Assembly (NCBI GenBank): GCA_031413815.1
Contig: JANOFU010000056.1
Location: forward strand, 1 to 32,073
Direction of reading: 5' to 3'
Length of the DNA stretch: 32,073 nucleotides
From: JAGVSR01 sp031413815
GTDB lineage: Bacteria > Pseudomonadota > Alphaproteobacteria > Rhizobiales > Hyphomicrobiaceae
Below, one piece after another: positions 25,840 through 32,073 of the stretch. Position numbers and translations under genes: made by a program. A model generated the notes under the pieces. The model was not told the DNA's origin. It saw nothing but the letters and a program-made list of their open reading frames with translations, and searched no databases. Positions within the stretch are counted from its first letter, which is position 1. Every line of letters starts with the position of its first letter.

Positions 25840-27135
25840 CTACCGGCTGCATGATGACGCGATTTGCGGGCGCAGAGACGCGGGGATAGGGCCAGCAGGC
25901 GCATAGCCTTTGCATAGTTTTCCGATCCGGCCCGGGACCTTGTCCGCACCCGCCATGCAAAACAGCCCGGTGCCGTTTCTCTGCGGCGAAAATCGAAGTC
26001 CGCGCGCCTCGTCCCCGTTGTCCAGTAGCTCTGCCAAGTAGTTCAGAACATGGACGCGGGCATTGCCCCGTTCGCCTGTCATCGGCACAGTCTTGCGGTG
26101 GGTGTCGCTGACCGGGATAGCCTCAACCGCCTTGATGGCGCATGTGCCGCCCACATCTTCGGCAACATGCACCCGCGCCATTAGTCCGTAGTCCCGGCAC
26201 ACGCCCTTGCCGGTGATGTTCGCTGTTCCATGATGCAAGAAATTTCCCAGGCCATAGAAAATCAGCGACTTTCCATGCATCTCGACACCGCGGACCACAT
26301 GGGCGTGGTGGCCGATGATAAGGTCGACACCGTATTGCGCTGCCGCCATGCCACGCCATTCTGAGATCTGGCGGCTATCAGCGCGGACATAACCTTCCTG
26401 CCCATAGTGGATCGACAGCATCTTAAAGGCGGCCTTGGCATCGCGAAGCCTGTCCAGGACGAGGCGATAGTCGTCGTCGAAGCGATAGGCAATTTGGCCG
26501 GGGGTCTCCTCACCCGCGCGATGCCGGGCGAGATTGTTCGTCACGATGCCGATTGAGGAAAAGGCAACGGGCACATCCTTGACTTGCATGACGGTGGCAC
26601 GGCTAGCTTGATTGCGATTGAGTCCAATGCCTGCGGCCGCGAGAATGCCCTTGCCGCGCAGCGCTGCAACATGTTTGAGCGTTTCCGTCAGACCGGCCGG
26701 GCCGTAGTCCATCGAGTGATTGTTGGCGAGCGAAAGAACATTGAAGCCCTTGGAAACGAGATGGGCCAGACCATTGGGGTGCATGCGAAAGTTGAACGGA
26801 CCCGACTGACCCTTGAGATCGGGCGCGAGATCGTTGCGGTTGGTCACCACTGTCTCGACGTTCATGAAGTTGATGTCGCCGTCGATCTCTTTGTCGATGC
26901 CCGCTGTCGTGTCGGACCAGGTCTGGAAACCGCCGTCGTTGACGCCTGTTGGCTGAACCGTTTGATTGGTTGGATTGAGGCCGACATCACCTGTCAGAGT
27001 AATCGTCAACGTGCGCGGCGCACCGGCTGCATCCCCGGCCATGCCTGTGCCGGGCCCCATCGCTGCTAAACAGATGGCGGCGGTCACGACGAACGCCGCG
27101 CGGCGTAGTCGCATTGCCAAATTCAATTTGATCAT
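25840..27135 (-). CDS. CapA-family (PGA_cap) protein, exported
   Basis: A 431-residue protein of the CapA/PgsA family, a calcineurin-like metallophosphatase fold. A signal peptide (about 1-34) is followed by LTGDVGLN (Asp50), NVETVVT (Glu94), ANNHSMDYG (137-145), SIHYGQE and IIGHHAHVVRG, the ordered metal-site motifs. In Bacillus CapA is needed for poly-gamma-glutamate capsule, but no capB/capC genes are in this window, so its substrate is open. ATG at 27135 has AGGA ten bases upstream. The C-terminal 100 residues after the core are less conserved in look. Convergent with the YiiX-like gene, 47 bp apart. Confidence 0.85.
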   Translation of the reverse strand: MIKLNLAMRLRRAAFVVTAAICLAAMGPGTGMAGDAAGAPRTLTITLTGDVGLNPTNQTVQPTGVNDGGFQTWSDTTAGIDKEIDGDINFMNVETVVTNRNDLAPDLKGQSGPFNFRMHPNGLAHLVSKGFNVLSLANNHSMDYGPAGLTETLKHVAALRGKGILAAAGIGLNRNQASRATVMQVKDVPVAFSSIGIVTNNLARHRAGEETPGQIAYRFDDDYRLVLDRLRDAKAAFKMLSIHYGQEGYVRADSRQISEWRGMAAAQYGVDLIIGHHAHVVRGVEMHGKSLIFYGLGNFLHHGTANITGKGVCRDYGLMARVHVAEDVGGTCAIKAVEAIPVSDTHRKTVPMTGERGNARVHVLNYLAELLDNGDEARGLRFSPQRNGTGLFCMAGADKVPGRIGKLCKGYAPAGPIPASLRPQIASSCSR

Positions 27136-27232
27136 GCGCCGGAGGTTCCTACAAAACAGCTCACCAATGATGGTTCGGCCGCGAAATTAGACTGCCCAAG
27201 GCGACGCAACTGTGGCGGCTCTCCAAGGTTTG

Positions 27233-28195
27233 TCACTCAGGACCTTGCTTGAGATCGGCGGGCTCAAACACATATGCCGTACTGCAGAACTCGCAGGTGA
27301 CCGAGAGACGCCCGCCGGGTTCGCGCAAGTCCTCCAGATCTTCCGGCTTGAATCCAGCCAAAAACGTCTGCACACGCTCACGCGAACAGCGGCAGTGGAC
27401 CTCGACATTCTGCGGCATGAACACGCGCACGTCTTCTTCGTGGAACAGCCGGAACAACAACCGTTCTGGTGCCAACAGCGGATCGAGGAGTTCGTGATCT
27501 TCCGTGGTCGCGGCCAGAATGCGTGCCCGCTGCCAATCCTCGTCAACGCCCCCAGTGACAGTTGGCTGATCTTCATCCATCGACGCAGACAGGTGCTGCG
27601 CCATCAGTCCACCAGCGCGCCAGTGCCAATTGGTACTGCCCGCAGCCCGCACGCGTGCCACCGCCAACCGCACGTAACTCGGCAACTGCTCGGACTGGCG
27701 GAAGTACGTTAGCGCAGCCGACGACAGGCTCTGCCCCTCCAACGCAACGACACCTTGGTAGCGCTCCTCGCTGAGCCCCTTGTCGAGTGTCATGGCTAAA
27801 TGGCCGGACCCTATTAGTTGGCCTTGAGACGCAGGCGGCTTTTGCTGCGTCAGCTCCGCCACGCGCACTGCGTCAAACGCCGCGTAGCCACGCAATCTAC
27901 CCGGCGCTTCATAGTCTGCGAGCAGAAACCGGATCGCGCCATCGGTTTTCGTTTGCAGGCCCAAACGCCCGCCGGGCTTGAGAGGCGACCCCAACATCGC
28001 CGTCAACGCCAACGCTTGACCCAGCGCTTCGCTCACCACATCGGGATAGCTGTGGCGGCTGAGAATGGTATCGACCGCAGGTCCAAGGCGCACGACGCGG
28101 CCTTTGATCCCCGACTTGTCGGTCGAGAACGGCAGCACCAAATCATCGCCTATGGCGGCGCCCAGGCTCAGATCGGGTTTGGAGCCCTCGCTCAT
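27233..28195 (-). CDS. hslO: Redox-regulated chaperone Hsp33
   Basis: A 320-residue Hsp33, a holdase switched on by oxidative unfolding. The C-terminal zinc switch has Cys268 and Cys270 (CRC) and Cys301 and Cys304 (CEFC), a CXC-X30-CXXC arrangement that fits the family. The N-terminal domain carries VVRLGPAVDTILSRHSYPDVV and the GRLGLQTKTDGAIRFLLADYE strand region. ATG at 28195 is the natural start, 15 bp after argF on the same strand; argD-argF-hslO is a known gene order in alphaproteobacteria. Confidence 0.95.
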   Translation of the reverse strand: MSEGSKPDLSLGAAIGDDLVLPFSTDKSGIKGRVVRLGPAVDTILSRHSYPDVVSEALGQALALTAMLGSPLKPGGRLGLQTKTDGAIRFLLADYEAPGRLRGYAAFDAVRVAELTQQKPPASQGQLIGSGHLAMTLDKGLSEERYQGVVALEGQSLSSAALTYFRQSEQLPSYVRLAVARVRAAGSTNWHWRAGGLMAQHLSASMDEDQPTVTGGVDEDWQRARILAATTEDHELLDPLLAPERLLFRLFHEEDVRVFMPQNVEVHCRCSRERVQTFLAGFKPEDLEDLREPGGRLSVTCEFCSTAYVFEPADLKQGPE

Positions 28196-28210
28196 TCTAT
28201 CCGCTCCAAC

Positions 28211-29146
28211 TCAGTCCGCTCCAAGACACCACGCCAGAATTGCCTTCTGCGCATGCAAACGATTTTCGGCTTCGTCGAACACCACTGACTGCGGTCCTTC
28301 CAACACGGCTTCGGACACTTCATGACCGCGGTACGCCGGCAAGCAATGCATGAAGATCGCGCCCTTGGCGGCCTTCGCCATCAAGGCCTCGTCAACGGCA
28401 TACGGTTTGAGGATTTGCTTGCGGCGCGCGGCGTCGGTCTGGCCCATTGACACCCAGGTATCGGTGACGACGCAATCCGCCCCGCGCACGGCTTTAACCG
28501 GATCGGTTCCAATTGAAACGTCAGCCTTCTCCCGCTTTGCCCAATCGAGAACGTCCTGTTCGGGCATCAACGACGGCGGGCAGGCAACCCGCAGCGCAAA
28601 ACCAAAACGGGCGGCAGCATGCATCCACGATACGGCGACGTTGTTGCCGTCGCCCACCCATGCGACCGACCGGCCTTTGATAGGCCCGAGATGCTCCTCA
28701 AATGTCATGATGTCGGCCATGATCTGGCAAGGATGGCTCTTGTCGGTGAGCCCGTTGATCACAGGCACCGTCGCGTGCTTGGCCAATTCCACGAGCGTGT
28801 CATGGCTATTGGCGCGGATCATAATGGCGTCGCCGTACCGCGACAACACCCGCGCGGTGTCGGCAATGCTCTCGCCACGGCCGAGCTGCAGGTCTGTGTG
28901 ATTGAGCGCGACCGTCTCGCCCCCGAGCTGACGCATGGCCAAATCAAACGACACCCGCGTGCGCGTTGACGGCTTTTCAAAGATCAGCAGCAAGACGTGA
29001 TCTTCGACGTGTTTCGGCCGGAACTTTGCGGGCGTCCGGCGGCCAGCTTTCTTCATCGCATGCGCGGTGTCAATGATCCGCCGCAACGTTTTGGCGTCGA
29101 AGCTGTCGATATCGAGAAAATGTCGAATGGCAGTCGCCTTGGCCAT
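28211..29146 (-). CDS. argF: Ornithine carbamoyltransferase ArgF
   Basis: A 311-residue enzyme that joins carbamoyl phosphate and ornithine to citrulline. The carbamoyl-phosphate site STRTRVSFD (60-68) and HPCQIMAD (138-145), the ornithine-loop DTWVSMGQ (229-236) and the HCLP motif (267-270) are complete. SMG rather than an aspartate-type loop distinguishes it from aspartate carbamoyltransferase. The start ATG is 36 bp after argD, and hslO follows after 15 bp. Confidence 0.97.
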   Translation of the reverse strand: MAKATAIRHFLDIDSFDAKTLRRIIDTAHAMKKAGRRTPAKFRPKHVEDHVLLLIFEKPSTRTRVSFDLAMRQLGGETVALNHTDLQLGRGESIADTARVLSRYGDAIMIRANSHDTLVELAKHATVPVINGLTDKSHPCQIMADIMTFEEHLGPIKGRSVAWVGDGNNVAVSWMHAAARFGFALRVACPPSLMPEQDVLDWAKREKADVSIGTDPVKAVRGADCVVTDTWVSMGQTDAARRKQILKPYAVDEALMAKAAKGAIFMHCLPAYRGHEVSEAVLEGPQSVVFDEAENRLHAQKAILAWCLGAD

Positions 29147-29182
29147 GGCTCGTGGGCCTGCTCGAATATGGGGTTAACGGGG

Positions 29183-30424
29183 CTAAGTTTGCGCCTTTGA
29201 CAGGCGGGTCAAGGCGCGTGACAGCCGCGCGATGCCGTCGCCGATCTCGGCATCGGTGACGATCAACGGCGGCAAGACGCGAACGACATTGTCTCCGGCT
29301 GCGACGAGCAACAGGTTCTCAGACATGGCAGCCTTCACTGCTTCTGCGGCGGGCGCAGTTGGCTTCAGCTTGAGACCAACCAACAAACCCTGCCCGCGAA
29401 CCTCTTCAACACTGAGAGGGAACTGGTCTTTAAGGCTCGCAAGCCCCTGCATCAGCCGGTTCGCCTTGAGCCGCACGGAATGCAAGAAATCCGGTTCCAA
29501 TATAATGTCGAGCACTTCGGCACCGACAGCGGTCGCGAGAGGGTTGCCACCAAACGTCGAACCATGCGTACCCGGCGTCATGCCCTTGGCCGCTTCGGCC
29601 GTCGTCAAAAACGCGCCGATCGGAAATCCACCGCCCAGACCTTTGGCAACAGCCATGATGTCTGGCGCGATGCCCGCCCACTCGTGCGCAAACAGTTTGC
29701 CCGTCCGTCCCATGCCGCATTGGACTTCGTCGAAAATCAACAATAGGCCATGTGTGTCGCACAGCTCACGCAAGCCGCGCAGGCATTGCGGCGGCACGGT
29801 GCGTACGCCACCTTCGCCCTGCACTGGTTCGATCATGATTGCGGCCGTCTCGGGCCCAATTGCTGTTTCGAGCGCAGTGTGATCGCCGAACGGCACATGA
29901 TCAAAGCCGGCAGCGTCTGGGCCGAAGCCTTCCGTGTATTTCGGATTGCCGCCGGCTGCGATGGTCGCCAGCGTGCGCCCGTGGAACGCGCCTTGGAACG
30001 TGATGATGCGATAGCGTTCAGGGCGGCCTGATACAAAATGATAGCGCCGCGCGGTTTTGATCGCGCCTTCGCAGGCTTCTGCTCCGGAATTGCAGAAGAA
30101 CACCCGGTCGGCAAATGTTGCCGCGACCAGCCGCTCTGCCAGGCTTTCTTGTCCGCCAATGCGATAGAGGTTGGACGTGTGCCACAGCTTTGCAGCTTGT
30201 GCGGTAAGGGCAGCCACCAACCGCGGATGGGCATGACCCAGCGCATTGACGGCGACGCCGGATCCGAAATCGAGGTAGCGGCCGCCATCGGCCGAGATCA
30301 GCCAGGTACCTTCGCCGCGTTCGAAGACAATGTTTTGGCGCGCGTAGGTGCCCAAGACCGCCGTGGAGGGCTCTTGTGCGGACGGCACTTTGGCAGACAG
30401 CGCTGCCGGCAGCGGTTTGGACAT
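29183..30424 (-). CDS. argD: Acetylornithine aminotransferase ArgD
   Basis: A 413-residue class III PLP aminotransferase that makes N-acetylornithine from N-acetylglutamate semialdehyde. The cofactor Lys261 lies in AVAKGLGGGFPIGA, Asp232 in IFDEVQ contacts the pyridine ring, and CNSGAEACEGAIKTAR (111-126) binds the phosphate. ATG at 30424 has AGGG about nine bases upstream; an ATG three codons earlier is also possible. It is first in the argD-argF-hslO unit, and a terminator-like hairpin stands between its promoter and the start codon. Confidence 0.95.
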   Translation of the reverse strand: MSKPLPAALSAKVPSAQEPSTAVLGTYARQNIVFERGEGTWLISADGGRYLDFGSGVAVNALGHAHPRLVAALTAQAAKLWHTSNLYRIGGQESLAERLVAATFADRVFFCNSGAEACEGAIKTARRYHFVSGRPERYRIITFQGAFHGRTLATIAAGGNPKYTEGFGPDAAGFDHVPFGDHTALETAIGPETAAIMIEPVQGEGGVRTVPPQCLRGLRELCDTHGLLLIFDEVQCGMGRTGKLFAHEWAGIAPDIMAVAKGLGGGFPIGAFLTTAEAAKGMTPGTHGSTFGGNPLATAVGAEVLDIILEPDFLHSVRLKANRLMQGLASLKDQFPLSVEEVRGQGLLVGLKLKPTAPAAEAVKAAMSENLLLVAAGDNVVRVLPPLIVTDAEIGDGIARLSRALTRLSKAQT

Positions 30425-30449
30425 GCTGCCCATCCCTGTCCCGAAAATC

Positions 30450-30473
30450 AAAAAAGCCGCCTGATCGGCGGCT
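30450..30473 (-). terminator. Terminator-like hairpin in the argD leader
   Basis: On the minus strand AGCCGCC, five-base loop GATCA, GGCGGCT form a perfect 7-bp stem followed by six T. It lies 26 bp before the argD start codon and only about seven bases after the predicted transcription start, so it may be an attenuator, a 5' stabilising hairpin, or a barrier to transcription arriving from upstream. Confidence 0.75.
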
Positions 30474-30486
30474 ATGGGGAGGGCGG

Positions 30487-30515
30487 TAAATACGCTTGAG
30501 CGCCACAGCTGTCAA
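30487..30515 (-). promoter_or_regulatory. Probable argD operon promoter
   Basis: On the minus strand a consensus TTGACA (30510-30515) is separated by exactly 17 bases from TATTTA (30487-30492). It is the best -35 element in the window. The hairpin at 30450-30473 follows immediately downstream. Confidence 0.6.
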
Positions 30516-30972
30516 CGCGCCACAGGGGGGCGGCTCATTCGATTGTCCCCTCGTGTATTCAGGGGACGAGTGAGCCGGGCCCCAGATTTTCCGGGCTTTG
30601 GCGAATCGTTCTGTGGCAAGCCTGCCACGTGCCTCTGTCAACACCCCTGTTGCAGAAGGCTAAGCCTTGTAGGCGGAAGTCTAGTTATTGTAGATTTCCG
30701 TTGTCCGGCCACGAGATGTCGCGGTGTATCGCGATCTTTTAGTTTGTTCCGTGCCGGCACGCGTCAAGGGTTTGGGCTGTTTGCCCCCCGTTTAGCATCG
30801 CGTGCGTTTGTCCCCGCGTTTCTCAAGTCAGCGTTTGTAGCGGTTTCGGGCCCTTCGGTCCGTTTGCGTGCGGTCTCGCGCGTGAACGTCCTTTGGCCGG
30901 TGACCACGTTTTGTCCCGGCGCGCGCCCTCGTGGCTTTGCGCACCGATAGATTTTTGCCAGGAGCACCTCCG
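30516..30972. other. Divergent argD-gcrA intergenic region with several dyads
   Basis: About 460 bp with no convincing gene. Dyads seen: CGGCTCA/TGAGCCG (30531-30577) enclosing GTCCCCT/AGGGGAC (30545-30567); GTGGCA/TGCCAC (30613-30628, four-base loop); GGAAGTCTA/TAGATTTCC (30675-30699, one G-T pair); TCGCG/CGCGA (30719-30734) followed by TCTTTT. A GAATC (GANTC methylation site type) occurs near 30603. The gcrA promoter must be here, but no clear -35/-10 pair was found. Confidence 0.5.
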
Positions 30973-31536
30973 ATGGGCTGGAACGATGAACGGGTTGAGC
31001 AGCTGAAGAAGCTTTGGGCTGAGGGTTTGAGCGCAAGCCAGATCGCTGGCCGGCTGGGCGGCGTCACCCGCAATGCGGTGATCGGCAAGGTGCACCGGCT
31101 TGGCCTGTCGGGCCGGGCCACCACCTCGCGCATGAAATCCCACCGGCCGCGCCCGCGCGCCGCAGCAGCCGCTGCCGCCAAGCGCATGGCCAACAAATCG
31201 CGGTTCGGACAGGTTGGCAATCCGGCGGTCCGCGGCCTGTTCCACCCCGACGCCGAGCCGTTCGTGCCGGCCATCGAAGAGCTCGTCATCCCGATGGCCG
31301 AGCGCAAGACCATCCAGACACTCGGCGAGTGCAACTGCCGCTGGCCGATTGGCGATCCGCAAATGGCCGACTTCCACTTCTGCGGCAAGAACAAAGTCAC
31401 AGGCTTGCCGTACTGCGAATTCCACGCCCGCCGCGCGTTCCAGCCTCCTCAGGCCCGCCGCCGAGAGCGCGACTACAACATCACCGCTCAACCGGCCCTT
31501 TCAGCTCCGGCTGAGAAGGAAACGGCGGACGTTTAA
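30973..31536 (+). CDS. gcrA: Cell-cycle regulator GcrA
   Basis: A 187-residue GcrA, a sigma70-associated regulator that in Caulobacter activates promoters bearing CcrM-methylated GANTC sites. The N-terminal DNA-binding helix-turn-helix is evident in WNDERVEQLKKLWAEG and LSASQIAGRLGG, then TRNAVIGKVHRLGLSGR. A basic Ala-rich linker leads to the C-terminal RNA polymerase-binding domain with GECNCRWPIGDP, FHFCGKN and PYCEFHARRAF; its Cys/His set may bind metal. ATG at 30973 follows AGGAG by eight bases; an open frame extends 14 codons upstream without a better site. Confidence 0.96.
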   Translation: MGWNDERVEQLKKLWAEGLSASQIAGRLGGVTRNAVIGKVHRLGLSGRATTSRMKSHRPRPRAAAAAAAKRMANKSRFGQVGNPAVRGLFHPDAEPFVPAIEELVIPMAERKTIQTLGECNCRWPIGDPQMADFHFCGKNKVTGLPYCEFHARRAFQPPQARRRERDYNITAQPALSAPAEKETADV

Positions 31537-31601
31537 TCTAACGGGCGTGCCAGGGTGTCCTCAACCGGTCAGTGCAACAGTTTAACGTGTTGGTATTGAC
31601 C

Positions 31602-31905
31602 GGGGAGGTTTTCGATGGGGTGTGCGCGGCGTTTGACGGACGGCGACAAGCGGCAGCTGTGAGCGCGCTGGAAAAGCGGGCAATCGGTCGTCGAGATCGT
31701 GCCGTGATGAAGCGCACGCGCAAACGATATCTCGGCAACTGGAGTACCAATAGCCGGCCGGTAAAGATCCCGGCTCGCGCGGTACAGAGATCGCTAATGA
31801 TGAGCGAAAACCGAGGCCGCTTGTCCCGGCTCGGAGGCCGGGAAGGAACGCGGGTGGGCTTGCGAGCCGCAAAGACGGTGGACGATTCACCATCGCGGCC
31901 GCGTT
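31602..31905 (+). pseudogene. Remnant of an IS30-family transposase gene (5' part)
   Basis: A GGGGAGG ribosome binding site (31602-31608) precedes ATG at 31615. The frame then reads RRLTDGDKRQL, a stop, ARWKSGQSVVEI, two stops, NDISATGVPIAGR, a stop and RSRLA. With the stops ignored this follows the N-terminal helix-turn-helix region of IS30-type transposases found in Hyphomicrobiales (from memory). The first stop looks like a TGG-to-TGA change. No complete element or terminal repeats are seen; the right boundary is uncertain. Confidence 0.5.
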
Positions 31906-31957
31906 AACTGGAAAGTTCTTCTATCCAAAAACCCGAAGTTATCTACCGTCTGCTGTG

Positions 31958-32073
31958 TCAAGCGTGGCGTTGTTGGTTGCAGGGTTTGCCGTCTCTGAGC
32001 ACGGCATTGAGTATGACGATGAGTTTTCGCATGACGGCGGTGATGGCGATCTTGAAGTTTTTTCCGCGCGCCT
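31958..32073 (-). mobile_element. 3' end of an IS110-family transposase gene (cut by window edge)
   Basis: On the minus strand the last 37 codons, running in from the window edge to a TGA at 31958-31960, read ...KIAITAVMRKLIVILNAV and LRDGKPCNQQRHA. The MRKLIVILNAVLRDGK ending is characteristic of IS110/IS116/IS902 transposases (DEDD/Tnp_20 type). Only the C-terminus is in the window, so whether the gene is intact cannot be said. Confidence 0.75.

Overview
The window reads as a stretch of ordinary chromosome from an alphaproteobacterium, most probably of the order Hyphomicrobiales (Rhizobiales). This is inferred from several marks: the cell-cycle regulator GcrA, a SAM-II riboswitch in front of metZ, the argD-argF-hslO gene order, a flp-cpaA-cpaBCDEF-tadBC pilus cluster, a long two-part dCTP deaminase, and high GC. 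I cannot fix the genus. Degraded or partial mobile DNA lies at the right edge and a palindromic repeat element at the left edge, so the core genes are framed by repeat-rich sequence.

Layout. 1-562: no gene; GC-rich hairpins, then an inverted-repeat element flanked by direct repeats. 563-2479: an extensin-like lipoprotein and an alpha/beta hydrolase, both on the minus strand and separated by about 480 bp of non-coding sequence. 2629-4171: an NDUFS6-type zinc-finger protein and an FAD monooxygenase. 4168-5613: a TrkH-type potassium transporter, followed by tRNA-Ser(GGA). 6048-7182: two convergent membrane proteins of unknown function. 7297-9312: msrA convergent with the murein endopeptidase gene mepA. 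9523-10619: a KANL3/Tex30-type hydrolase and a TerB-like protein. 10703-19834: the Flp pilus assembly cluster on the minus strand, read from the pilin (right) to tadC (left) and closed by a strong intrinsic terminator. 20049-22645: dcd divergent from metZ. 22735-25792: apaG, argE and a YiiX/YebB-like cysteine hydrolase. 25840-27135: a CapA-like protein. 27233-30424: the argD-argF-hslO operon. 30973-31536: gcrA. 31615 to the end: an IS30-like transposase remnant and the 3' end of an IS110-family transposase.

How the parts work together. The pilus cluster holds most of the machinery for a Flp/tight-adherence pilus: pilin, prepilin peptidase, periplasmic CpaB, outer-membrane secretin, pilotin-like lipoprotein, ATPase-like localiser, motor ATPase and two inner-membrane platform proteins. 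The minor pseudopilins TadE/TadF/TadG are not in this window. ArgE, ArgD and ArgF supply three steps of arginine synthesis from two separate transcription units. metZ is under S-adenosylmethionine control. Two zinc peptidases of the LAS/hedgehog-like fold (extensin-like and MepA) point to cell-wall remodelling.

No CRISPR array, phage region, defence island or evident new multi-gene system was found. The more unusual items are regulatory: the terminator-like hairpin between the argD promoter and argD, the competing hairpins after the SAM-II aptamer, the dyad over the mepA promoter, and the dyad-rich gap between argD and gcrA. The internally duplicated Dcd and the YiiX-like hydrolase are the most interesting proteins.
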